NCBI GenBank assembly: GCA_903825695.1
Contig: CAIKBP010000120.1
Coordinates: 1 to 7,929 of the forward strand
Direction of reading: 5' to 3'
Source: an uncultured Verrucomicrobiota bacterium
Lineage (GTDB): Bacteria > Verrucomicrobiota > Verrucomicrobiia > Palsa-1439
Length of the DNA stretch: 7,929 bases
Positions 1-5,887 of the stretch are shown here, piece by piece (within the stretch, counting starts at the first letter, position 1; the number at the start of each line of letters is the position of its first letter). The notes below the pieces were generated by a model. The model searched no databases, was not told the origin of the DNA, and was given only the letters and a program-made list of their open reading frames with translations. A program made the position numbers and the translations under genes.

Positions 1-131
1 CGACGTTTCTGACGACAGGGGACCTGTTTACGATTGGCGTATCGGCGCTGCTGATTTGCACGCTGGCAGGACTGTTGCCAGCGTTGCGGGCAGCGCGGCT
101 CGAACCGGTGGAGGCCCTGCGGTATGAATGA
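1..131 (+). CDS. FtsX/MacB-type ABC transporter permease, C-terminal fragment
   Basis: The first 42 codons (frame beginning at base 3) are the end of a gene that starts left of the window. They encode one hydrophobic stretch (about residues 9-27 of the fragment, rich in Leu, Ile, Val, Ala), followed by the tail PALRAARLEPVEALRYE and a TGA stop at 129-131. That Pro-x-x-Arg-Ala-Ala-x-x-x-Pro-x-x-Ala-Leu-Arg-Tyr-Glu ending is typical of the last transmembrane helix and cytoplasmic tail of FtsX-domain permeases (MacB, LolC/LolE and relatives). These pair with an ATPase to move lipoproteins, lipids or peptides out of the inner membrane without a classical channel. The stop codon lies 8 bases inside the next gene, an ATPase of the matching family, so the two form a transporter. 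Whether it is a LolCDE or a MacB-like system cannot be decided from this fragment. Confidence 0.82.
   Translation, partial: TFLTTGDLFTIGVSALLICTLAGLLPALRAARLEPVEALRYE
110..114 (+). promoter_or_regulatory. Shine-Dalgarno site for the ABC ATPase gene
   Basis: A perfect GGAGG lies inside the end of the permease gene, 9 bases before the ATG at 124. It supports that start codon. Because the permease stop is 3' of this start, it also suggests that the permease and ATPase are translationally coupled. Confidence 0.6.
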
Positions 132-801
132 CATCATTCTTACCGCGCGCGGGCTGAGCAAGACCTACACGCTCGGCAGACAGCGGTTGGAGGTGTTGCG
201 CGGAATCAATCTGCAGGTGCGCCGCGGCGAGGCGTTGGTGATTGTCGGCGCGTCCGGTGCGGGCAAGACCACGTTGCTGCATCTGCTTGGCGGATTGGAT
301 TCTCCCGCTGATGGCGAGGTGAATCTCGATGGCGTCTCGGTATTCCGGCTGTCTGGCACGGAGCGGGCGCGGATGCGGAATGAGCGGATTGGGTTTGTGT
401 TCCAATCCTACAATCTGCTGCCCGAATTGGACGCGCTTGAAAACGTCTGTCTACCGGCGTTGCTTGGCCGGGGCAACCGTGCAGATGTGGCGTCGCGCGG
501 CGTGAAATTGTTGCAGGCGGTCGGGCTGGGCGAGCGATTGGGGCATCGACCGGCGGAATTGAGCGGTGGCGAGCAGCAACGCGTGGCGATTGCGCGGTCG
601 GTGATGAATCGGCCGGCATTGCTGTTGGCGGATGAACCCACGGGCAATCTCGACTCGAAGACGGGCGAGGTGATCCTGGATTTGCTGTGGCGGTTGCGGG
701 CGGAAACCGGTACGACGCTGGTTATGGTGACGCACGACACGCATCTGGCGCGGCGCGGCGACCGAGTGTTGGAGATTGCGGACGGCATGATTTTGGGGTA
801 G
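124..801 (+). CDS. LolD/MacB-type ABC transporter ATP-binding protein
   Basis: This 225-residue cytoplasmic ATPase powers the FtsX-type permease encoded just upstream. All nucleotide-binding parts are visible and intact: Walker A GASGAGKT (42-49), Q-loop Gln94 in VFQSYNLLP, signature LSGGE (146-150), Walker B LLLADE (166-171) with the following PTGNLD D-loop, and the switch histidine H204 in VTHD. The length and the stretches HLLGGLD and HRPAELSGGE closely resemble LolD, the ATPase of the LolCDE lipoprotein-releasing complex. FQSYNLLP is equally common in MacB/YknY-type exporters, so the substrate is open. The start at 124 is supported by a GGAGG 9 bases upstream and by an 8-base overlap with the permease stop. 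The family assignment is firm; the lolD name is only a likely choice. Confidence 0.93.
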   Translation: MNDIILTARGLSKTYTLGRQRLEVLRGINLQVRRGEALVIVGASGAGKTTLLHLLGGLDSPADGEVNLDGVSVFRLSGTERARMRNERIGFVFQSYNLLPELDALENVCLPALLGRGNRADVASRGVKLLQAVGLGERLGHRPAELSGGEQQRVAIARSVMNRPALLLADEPTGNLDSKTGEVILDLLWRLRAETGTTLVMVTHDTHLARRGDRVLEIADGMILG

Positions 802-816
802 ACAGCGGTAAACATT

Positions 817-821
817 GAGGG
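817..821 (+). promoter_or_regulatory. Shine-Dalgarno site for the aminotransferase gene
   Basis: GAGGG stands 4 bases before the ATG at 826, in the only 24-base gap of the directon. The spacing is short but the site matches the chosen start. No convincing -35/-10 pair fits in the gap itself. Confidence 0.45.
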
Positions 822-825
822 ACAC

Positions 826-1722
826 ATGAAGATATTCTTGGACGGCAAATACGTTTCGCAAGATGAGGCGAAGATTTCCGTTTTCGACCACGGGTTGTTG
901 TACGGCGACGGCGTGTTCGAGGGAATCCGGGTGTATAACGGCAAGATTTTCCGGCTCGACCAGCACCTGGACCGTCTGTCCGCGTCGGCAAAGGCGATCA
1001 TGCTCAACATCTCCATGACAAAAAAGGAGTTGGTTGAGGTGTGCTGCGAGACGTGCCGTCTTAACGGCGTGCGCGACGGTTATATCCGGCTTGTCGTCAC
1101 CCGGGGCGTCGGCAACCTGGGTCTGGACCCGTTCAAATGCCGGAAGCCGACGGTATTCGTCATCGCAGACAAGATCGAGCTATACCCGGGAAAAGTGTAT
1201 CGAAATGGGATCGAACTGATCACCGCGGCGACCCAGCGCGTTCACCCGGCAGCGATCAGTCCGTCCATCAAATCGCTGAATTATCTGAACAACATATTGG
1301 CAAAAATCGAGGCGATCCACGCCGGCACGATCGAGGCGATCATGCTCAACCACAGTGGCTACGTCGCGGAGTGCACGGGTGACAACCTGTTCATCGTGCG
1401 CGGCGGCAGGCTGGAGACGCCGCCGGTCAGTGACGGCGCGCTGGTCGGGATCACACGTGCCGTGGTCTTCGAGTTGGCGTCCAAATTGAAATTGGCGGCG
1501 GGTGAGACGCATCTGACGCGGTACGATCTGATGACCGCCGATGAATGTTTTCTCACGGGGACCGCTGCGGAGATCGTGCCCGTGTCGAAGATTGACTGCC
1601 GGCCGGTCGGCACGGGTAAGCCGGGCTCGGTGACCTTGAAATTGATGGCCGAGTTCCATAAGTTGACTCGTACCGAGGGAACGCCGATCTTGCCCGTTGG
1701 CAAACGGGTCGCGGCGAAGTAA
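826..1722 (+). CDS. ilvE: Branched-chain amino acid aminotransferase (fold-type IV PLP enzyme)
   Basis: This 298-residue cytosolic enzyme exchanges the amino group between Val, Leu or Ile and 2-oxoglutarate, the last step of branched-chain amino acid synthesis and the first of their breakdown. Class IV features are present in order: the N-terminal FDHGLLYGDGVFEGIR block (20-35), RLVVTRGVGNLG (88-99), the expected Schiff-base lysine K149 in IKSLNYLNN, the E182 region AECTGDNLF, and the phosphate-binding turn GTAAEI (245-250). The length is normal, with a short, poorly conserved tail after residue 281. The KSLNYLNNILAKIEA wording is that of IlvE rather than of D-amino-acid aminotransferase or aminodeoxychorismate lyase, though specificity in this family is easily misread. 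The gene follows the ATPase by 24 bases and precedes mcsA by 4 bases, so it is probably co-transcribed with the protein-quality-control genes although its role is metabolic. Confidence 0.9.
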   Translation: MKIFLDGKYVSQDEAKISVFDHGLLYGDGVFEGIRVYNGKIFRLDQHLDRLSASAKAIMLNISMTKKELVEVCCETCRLNGVRDGYIRLVVTRGVGNLGLDPFKCRKPTVFVIADKIELYPGKVYRNGIELITAATQRVHPAAISPSIKSLNYLNNILAKIEAIHAGTIEAIMLNHSGYVAECTGDNLFIVRGGRLETPPVSDGALVGITRAVVFELASKLKLAAGETHLTRYDLMTADECFLTGTAAEIVPVSKIDCRPVGTGKPGSVTLKLMAEFHKLTRTEGTPILPVGKRVAAK

Positions 1723-1726
1723 CCCC

Positions 1727-2242
1727 ATGCTGTGTGATAAATGCAGGAAGAACGAGGCGAGCGTCCACCTGACGCAGATCGTCGAGGGTAAGACGCTCAA
1801 GGCGGACTTGTGCAAGGCCTGTGCCGGAGAATCCGGCGTGCAGGATGCGACCGGGTTTTCGCTCGCGGACTTGCTACTCGGCCTCGGCGCGGCGGACGAG
1901 ATCAAGACGGAAGGGGCAGGCGCGCGTTGCCCGACGTGCGGGTTGACGCAGACTGATTTCAAGAGGACGGGGCGGCTCGGTTGCGCGACATGTTGGGAAA
2001 CGTTCGCGGTGGGGCTGGCTACGCTGTTGAAGGCGATGCACAGGGGCGACCACCACATCGGCAAGGTGCCGAGGCGGGCAGCGCACACGCTGGTCATCAG
2101 TGAAAAGCTCCAGCAACTGTCGGCGGAACTGGAGAAGGCCGTGCACGCGGAAAAATACGAGGACGCAGCGGTGTTGCGCGATCAAATCCGCGAGTTGGAG
2201 GTAAAACTACGGGGCGGCGGCGACGCCCAGGGAGTTGCGTAG
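1727..2242 (+). CDS. mcsA: McsA-like zinc-finger and UVR-domain activator of protein-arginine kinase
   Basis: This 171-residue protein is built like McsA, the partner that activates the arginine kinase McsB (Firmicutes knowledge). It starts MLCDKC and has four CxxC pairs: C3/C6, C29/C32, C68/C71 and C86/C89. These make two probable Zn-binding or metal-sensing modules. The C-terminal part (about 126-162) is a charged helical UVR motif with KYEDAAVLRDQI (143-154), the motif shared with UvrB, UvrC and ClpC; older annotations call such genes 'UvrB/UvrC motif' or 'excinuclease' proteins. An in-frame TTG at 1697 would add 10 residues inside ilvE. The ATG at 1727 is preferred because McsA proteins begin directly at the first CxxC, although the ribosome-binding site before it is poor. 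The gene starts 4 bases after ilvE and its stop abuts the mcsB start, the usual mcsA-mcsB order. Confidence 0.88.
   Translation: MLCDKCRKNEASVHLTQIVEGKTLKADLCKACAGESGVQDATGFSLADLLLGLGAADEIKTEGAGARCPTCGLTQTDFKRTGRLGCATCWETFAVGLATLLKAMHRGDHHIGKVPRRAAHTLVISEKLQQLSAELEKAVHAEKYEDAAVLRDQIRELEVKLRGGGDAQGVA
2229..2234 (+). promoter_or_regulatory. Shine-Dalgarno site for mcsB
   Basis: AGGGAG lies within the last codons of mcsA, 8 bases before the ATG at 2243. It confirms the mcsB start and indicates coupled translation of the kinase and its activator. Confidence 0.55.
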
Positions 2243-3355
2243 ATGCGTCCGGTGAAACTGGAACAATTGTTAAAGAGCACGAGCGAGTGGGCGCAAACCG
2301 AAGGCCCGCAGAACCGGATTGTGCTGTCGAGTCGCGTGCGGCTGGCCCGCAACCTCCGCCAATACGCGTTCCCCGGCTGGGCAAAGAAGGCCGAGCGGCA
2401 ACGGGCGTTGGAGACAATGCGGCCTGTCATCGAGGATCTGCCGGAGATGGCGGAGTGTTTCAGCGAGTTGATGGATAGCATCGCTGTGATCGACAAGCAG
2501 ATGCTGGTCGAGCGTCACCTGATCAGCCGCGAACACGCCGTGAAGAACGTCGGCAGCGGCGTGGTCATCAATGCGACGGGCGCGATCAGCGTGATGATCA
2601 ACGAAGAGGATCATCTGCGGATGCAGGCGATCCAGGCCGGCCTCCAGACCAAGGACGTGTTCAAAGTCATCGACCGCGTGGACACGGAGTTGGAGGAGCG
2701 GTTGGAGTACGCGTTTTCGCCGCGGCTGGGTTATTTGACAGCCTGCCCGACCAACGTCGGCACCGGCATGCGCGCCTCGGCCATGGTGCATCTGCCGGGG
2801 ATTGTGTTGAGCGAACAAATCAACCAGATCATACAGGCGGTGAACAAACTCGGCCTGGCGGTGCGCGGCCTGTATGGCGAAGGAACCGAGGCGCTGGGCA
2901 ATGTGTTTCAGGTATCGAACCAGACGACGCTCGGCGAGCGGGAGTCCGACATCATCGAGCGGTTGAACAAGGTGGTGTTGCAGATTATCGAGCACGAGGA
3001 AAGCGCGCGTCTAACGATCCTTGAAAAGAAACCAAAACTGATTTATGATCAAATCGGTAGAGCATACGGCATCCTGACCAATGCGCACACGGTCACCTCG
3101 AAGGAGGCGCTGAATCTACTGAGTCTGTTGCGACTGGGTGTGGATTTAGAGCTGCTCCCCGCGACGATCCGGGCGGTCGTGGACGAGTTGTTCATAATGG
3201 CGCAGCCTGCGCACGTGCAGAAGTTTGCGGCGCGCAAGTTGAGCGCCGAGGAACGGGACATTTTGCGGGCGGACTTGATCCGCGGGCGACTGGCCGGGAT
3301 GCCGAAGCCGAAGATCGGCGTTGGGCCGCCGCCGCGCGACAGTCAGATTGAGTGA
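2243..3355 (+). CDS. mcsB: Protein-arginine kinase McsB
   Basis: This 370-residue phosphagen-kinase-fold enzyme transfers phosphate from ATP to arginine side chains of proteins, marking them for ClpC-ClpP (B. subtilis knowledge). The family hallmarks are intact. SSRVRLARN (29-37) is the nucleotide-binding block. NEEDH (120-124) contains the catalytic acidic pair. CPTNVGTGMRAS (168-179) carries the conserved cysteine C168, which matches the reactive cysteine of arginine kinases. RGLYGEGTEALGN (208-220) and SNQTTLG (225-231) complete the active-site half. Near the C-terminus RDILRA (338-343) fits the RDxxRA motif known in McsB as an allosteric phosphoarginine-binding site; this motif is lacking in animal phosphagen kinases and supports a protein rather than free-arginine substrate. 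The length is that of Firmicutes McsB (about 360). The start codon directly follows the mcsA stop (TAGATG), and clpC starts within a few bases of the McsB stop, so the three proteins are very probably co-expressed. Confidence 0.94.
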   Translation: MRPVKLEQLLKSTSEWAQTEGPQNRIVLSSRVRLARNLRQYAFPGWAKKAERQRALETMRPVIEDLPEMAECFSELMDSIAVIDKQMLVERHLISREHAVKNVGSGVVINATGAISVMINEEDHLRMQAIQAGLQTKDVFKVIDRVDTELEERLEYAFSPRLGYLTACPTNVGTGMRASAMVHLPGIVLSEQINQIIQAVNKLGLAVRGLYGEGTEALGNVFQVSNQTTLGERESDIIERLNKVVLQIIEHEESARLTILEKKPKLIYDQIGRAYGILTNAHTVTSKEALNLLSLLRLGVDLELLPATIRAVVDELFIMAQPAHVQKFAARKLSAEERDILRADLIRGRLAGMPKPKIGVGPPPRDSQIE

Positions 3356-3363
3356 TAGAGAAT

Positions 3364-5829
3364 ATGGAAATGGGCAACTATACACCGCGTGCACAGCAAG
3401 TGCTGGCATTGGCACGCAAGGAAGCCGACCGGTTCAACCACAACTATGTCGGCACGGAACATCTGTTGCTCGGCCTCATCAAGCTCGGCCAGGGCGTGGC
3501 TGTCAATGTTCTCCAGAAGATGGGTCTCGACCTCGAAACCGTTCGCATGGAGGTCGAGAAACAAATCGGCACCGGTCCCGAAACCAAAATGGTCGGCAAC
3601 ATACCGTACACTCCGCGGGTGAAGAAGATACTGGTTCTCGCGCAGAAGGAAGCCAAGGCGCTCAATCACAACTATGTCGGCACCGAACATCTTCTACTTG
3701 GGTTACTCCGGGAAGGCGAAGGCGCCGGGGCGCGCATATTGAAGTCGCTCGACGTTGATATAGAGCGGTGCCGCAACGAGATTCTGAAGGAGTTGGACCC
3801 GAACTTCCAGCCGACCGAGGGCGGCAGCGAGGAGGGCGAGCCGCCGGGCAGCCCGAGGAAGGAAGGGAGGACGCCCGCGCTGCGGATGTTCGGTCGCGAC
3901 CTGACGGAACTGGCGAAGAAAGGCGAACTGGACCCGGTCGTTGGGCGCAAAAACGAGATCGAACGCGTTATTCAGATTCTCTGCCGCAGGACGAAGAACA
4001 ACCCCGTGCTGCTCGGCGAAGCCGGCGTTGGCAAGACTGCCATCGTCGAAGGGCTGGCCCAGGAAATCGTCAGGGGCAATGTCCCCGAGATTCTGCACGA
4101 CAAACGGGTCGTCACGCTCGATCTCGCTCTCATGGTCGCCGGCACGAAGTATCGAGGCCAGTTTGAGGAGCGCATCAAGGCCGTAATGGAAGAAATCAAG
4201 CGTTCCAAGAACGTGATTTTGCTCATCGATGAGTTACATACCATCGTCGGCGCTGGCTCGGCCGAAGGCGCGATGGACGCCAGCAACATTGTCAAACCAG
4301 CGCTTTCACGCGGCGAGTTGCAGTGCATCGGCGCAACGACGATGAACGAGTACCGCAAATACATCGAGAAGGACGCCGCACTGGAACGCCGATTCCAGAC
4401 GGTGATTATCGAGCCGCCAACCGTCGAGCAGACTGTGGACATTTTAAAAGGTTTGCGTGCGAAATACGAGGAGCACCACCGGTCCAAATTCACCGATGAA
4501 GCGCTTTGGTTGGCGGCGCGACTTTCGGATCGTTATATCACCGGGCGTTTCCTGCCCGACAAGGCGATCGATGTGGTGGACGAGGCCGGCGCGCGCGCGC
4601 GGATTCAGTCACTGACGCGTCCTGCGCGCCTGCAGGAGATGGAACGCGAAGTCGAGAAAGTCAAGGAGGAGAAGGAAACGGCCATCAAGGCGCAAAACTT
4701 CGAACTGGCCGCCGGTTTGCGGGACAAGGAGAAACAGGCGCGCGAGAAACTGGATCAGGCCATTGCCGAGTGGAAACATGCGCGCGACGAGAAAGAGACG
4801 GTCATTACCGAGGACGACATCCTGCAGATCGTCTCGAAATGGACGGGCATTCCGTTGAGCCGCATGGGACAGAAGGACACCGAGAAACTGCTCCAGATGG
4901 AGGATGAACTGCGCAAGACAATCATCGGCCAGGACGAGGCGGTCATAGCCATCAGCAGGGCGTTGCGCCGCAGCCGTGCCGATTTGAAAGACCCGAACCG
5001 CCCCATTGGCTCATTCGTGTTTCTTGGGCCGACTGGCGTTGGCAAGACGTTAATGGCCCGCGCTCTGGCAGAATTTATGTTTGGCGATCAGGCCGCGCTC
5101 GTCCAGCTTGACATGAGCGAGTACATGGAGAAGTTCAACGTCTCGCGGTTGGTTGGTTCGCCACCGGGTTACGTCGGATACGAGGAAGGCGGCCAGTTGA
5201 CGGAGAAGGTGCGGCGCCGGCCGTACTCGGTGGTGTTGTTTGACGAAATCGAGAAGGCGCATCCTGACGTGATGAACATGCTGCTCCAGATCCTCGAGGA
5301 TGGACGGCTGACCGATTCGCTGGGACGCAAGGTGGACTTTCGCAATTGCGCGATCATCATGACCTCGAACATTGGGGCGGATCAGATCCGCAGGGCAGGC
5401 GGGCTTGGTTTTACCACGGCGAAGGAAGAGCACACCTACGAGGAAATGAAGGGCAAACTCCTCGAGGAAGCCAAGCGCATCTTCAAACCCGAGTTCATGA
5501 ACCGGCTCGACGACGTCATCGTATTCCGCAACCTAAACAGGGCAGATATGTGCAAGATTGTAGAGCTGGAGGTCGCCAAGGTCAAAAGCCGGTTGAAGTA
5601 CAAGGACGTCGAGATCGTGCTTACGCCTGCGGCGACCGAGTTTCTAATTGAGAAGGGTTACGATCCGCAGTTCGGCGCGCGGCCGCTTCGCCGTGCAATC
5701 GAGAAACATCTGCAGGATCCGCTCGCTGAGGAAATCCTGCGCGGTGGCATCAAGCCCAACGAGACGGTCGAAGTAAGCGTGGCCGACGGCAAACTTGCCT
5801 TCAACCAGCTCGCCGCCAGTGCGAGCTGA
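3364..5829 (+). CDS. clpC: ClpC-type AAA+ unfoldase (Clp protease ATPase subunit)
   Basis: This 821-residue (from the 3364 start) hexameric unfoldase feeds proteins to the ClpP peptidase. The N-domain has two Clp repeats (about 6-65 and 81-145), each with VGTEHLLLGL; E32 and E108 correspond to the glutamates that bind phosphoarginine in B. subtilis ClpC. AAA-1 has Walker A GEAGVGKT (218-225) and Walker B VILLIDE (284-290). A coiled-coil M-domain with a UVR motif (about 426-467, NFELAAGLRDK) follows; this short linker separates ClpC from ClpB. AAA-2 has GPTGVGKT (555-562) and VVLFDE (623-628). The LGF tripeptide at 681-683 is the ClpP-docking loop, so this is a protease subunit and not a disaggregase. 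The start is uncertain: GTG 3352 overlaps the mcsB stop, and ATGs lie at 3364 and 3370. A weak AGAG sits 9 bases before 3370, and the first typical residues are NYTPRAQQ. The length is normal. No ctsR gene or clear heat-shock operator precedes it, so control is unknown. Confidence 0.95.
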   Translation: MEMGNYTPRAQQVLALARKEADRFNHNYVGTEHLLLGLIKLGQGVAVNVLQKMGLDLETVRMEVEKQIGTGPETKMVGNIPYTPRVKKILVLAQKEAKALNHNYVGTEHLLLGLLREGEGAGARILKSLDVDIERCRNEILKELDPNFQPTEGGSEEGEPPGSPRKEGRTPALRMFGRDLTELAKKGELDPVVGRKNEIERVIQILCRRTKNNPVLLGEAGVGKTAIVEGLAQEIVRGNVPEILHDKRVVTLDLALMVAGTKYRGQFEERIKAVMEEIKRSKNVILLIDELHTIVGAGSAEGAMDASNIVKPALSRGELQCIGATTMNEYRKYIEKDAALERRFQTVIIEPPTVEQTVDILKGLRAKYEEHHRSKFTDEALWLAARLSDRYITGRFLPDKAIDVVDEAGARARIQSLTRPARLQEMEREVEKVKEEKETAIKAQNFELAAGLRDKEKQAREKLDQAIAEWKHARDEKETVITEDDILQIVSKWTGIPLSRMGQKDTEKLLQMEDELRKTIIGQDEAVIAISRALRRSRADLKDPNRPIGSFVFLGPTGVGKTLMARALAEFMFGDQAALVQLDMSEYMEKFNVSRLVGSPPGYVGYEEGGQLTEKVRRRPYSVVLFDEIEKAHPDVMNMLLQILEDGRLTDSLGRKVDFRNCAIIMTSNIGADQIRRAGGLGFTTAKEEHTYEEMKGKLLEEAKRIFKPEFMNRLDDVIVFRNLNRADMCKIVELEVAKVKSRLKYKDVEIVLTPAATEFLIEKGYDPQFGARPLRRAIEKHLQDPLAEEILRGGIKPNETVEVSVADGKLAFNQLAASAS

Positions 5830-5840
5830 AAGTGATGGGA

Positions 5841-5855
5841 ACGCCGCACCGGCGT
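5841..5855 (+). terminator. Small GC-rich hairpin in the convergent gap, possible weak terminator
   Basis: ACGCCG-CAC-CGGCGT forms a perfect 6-bp stem with a 3-base loop, 11 bases after the clpC stop and between two convergent genes. It has no T-run on either side on either strand, so intrinsic termination would be inefficient; Rho or collision of converging polymerases may matter more. The rest of the 58-base gap (5830-5887) shows nothing recognisable. Confidence 0.25.
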
Positions 5856-5887
5856 GAGGTGCGCGCGTCGTTAATCGGCAGCGGGTT

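Noticed and set aside
1697..1726. Upstream TTG start that would extend McsA by 10 residues into ilvE
   Set aside because: No ribosome-binding site precedes it, it lies within the ilvE reading region, and the added residues are unlike McsA N-termini, which begin at the first CxxC.
1180..2097. Long minus-strand open frame of 305 codons opposite ilvE and mcsA
   Set aside because: It overlaps two plus-strand genes with clear active-site motifs, has no recognisable domain, and its composition is typical of an antisense shadow in GC-rich coding DNA.
1727..2242. Reading the UVR-motif protein as an excinuclease (UvrB/UvrC) subunit
   Set aside because: It has only the short UVR helix pair and two Cys4 modules, with no helicase or nuclease domain. 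Its position before mcsB identifies it as McsA-like.
2270..2995. Minus-strand open frame of 241 codons opposite mcsB
   Set aside because: It is rich in His, Leu, Gln and Arg, as expected from reading the complement of codon-biased GC-rich DNA. The plus strand holds the complete McsB active site.
5580..5586. GGTCAAA heptad resembling a CtsR operator half-site
   Set aside because: It is a single copy without the required tandem repeat and lies deep inside the 3' part of clpC, where it could not serve as an operator. I noticed no tandem heptad or CIRCE inverted repeat elsewhere.
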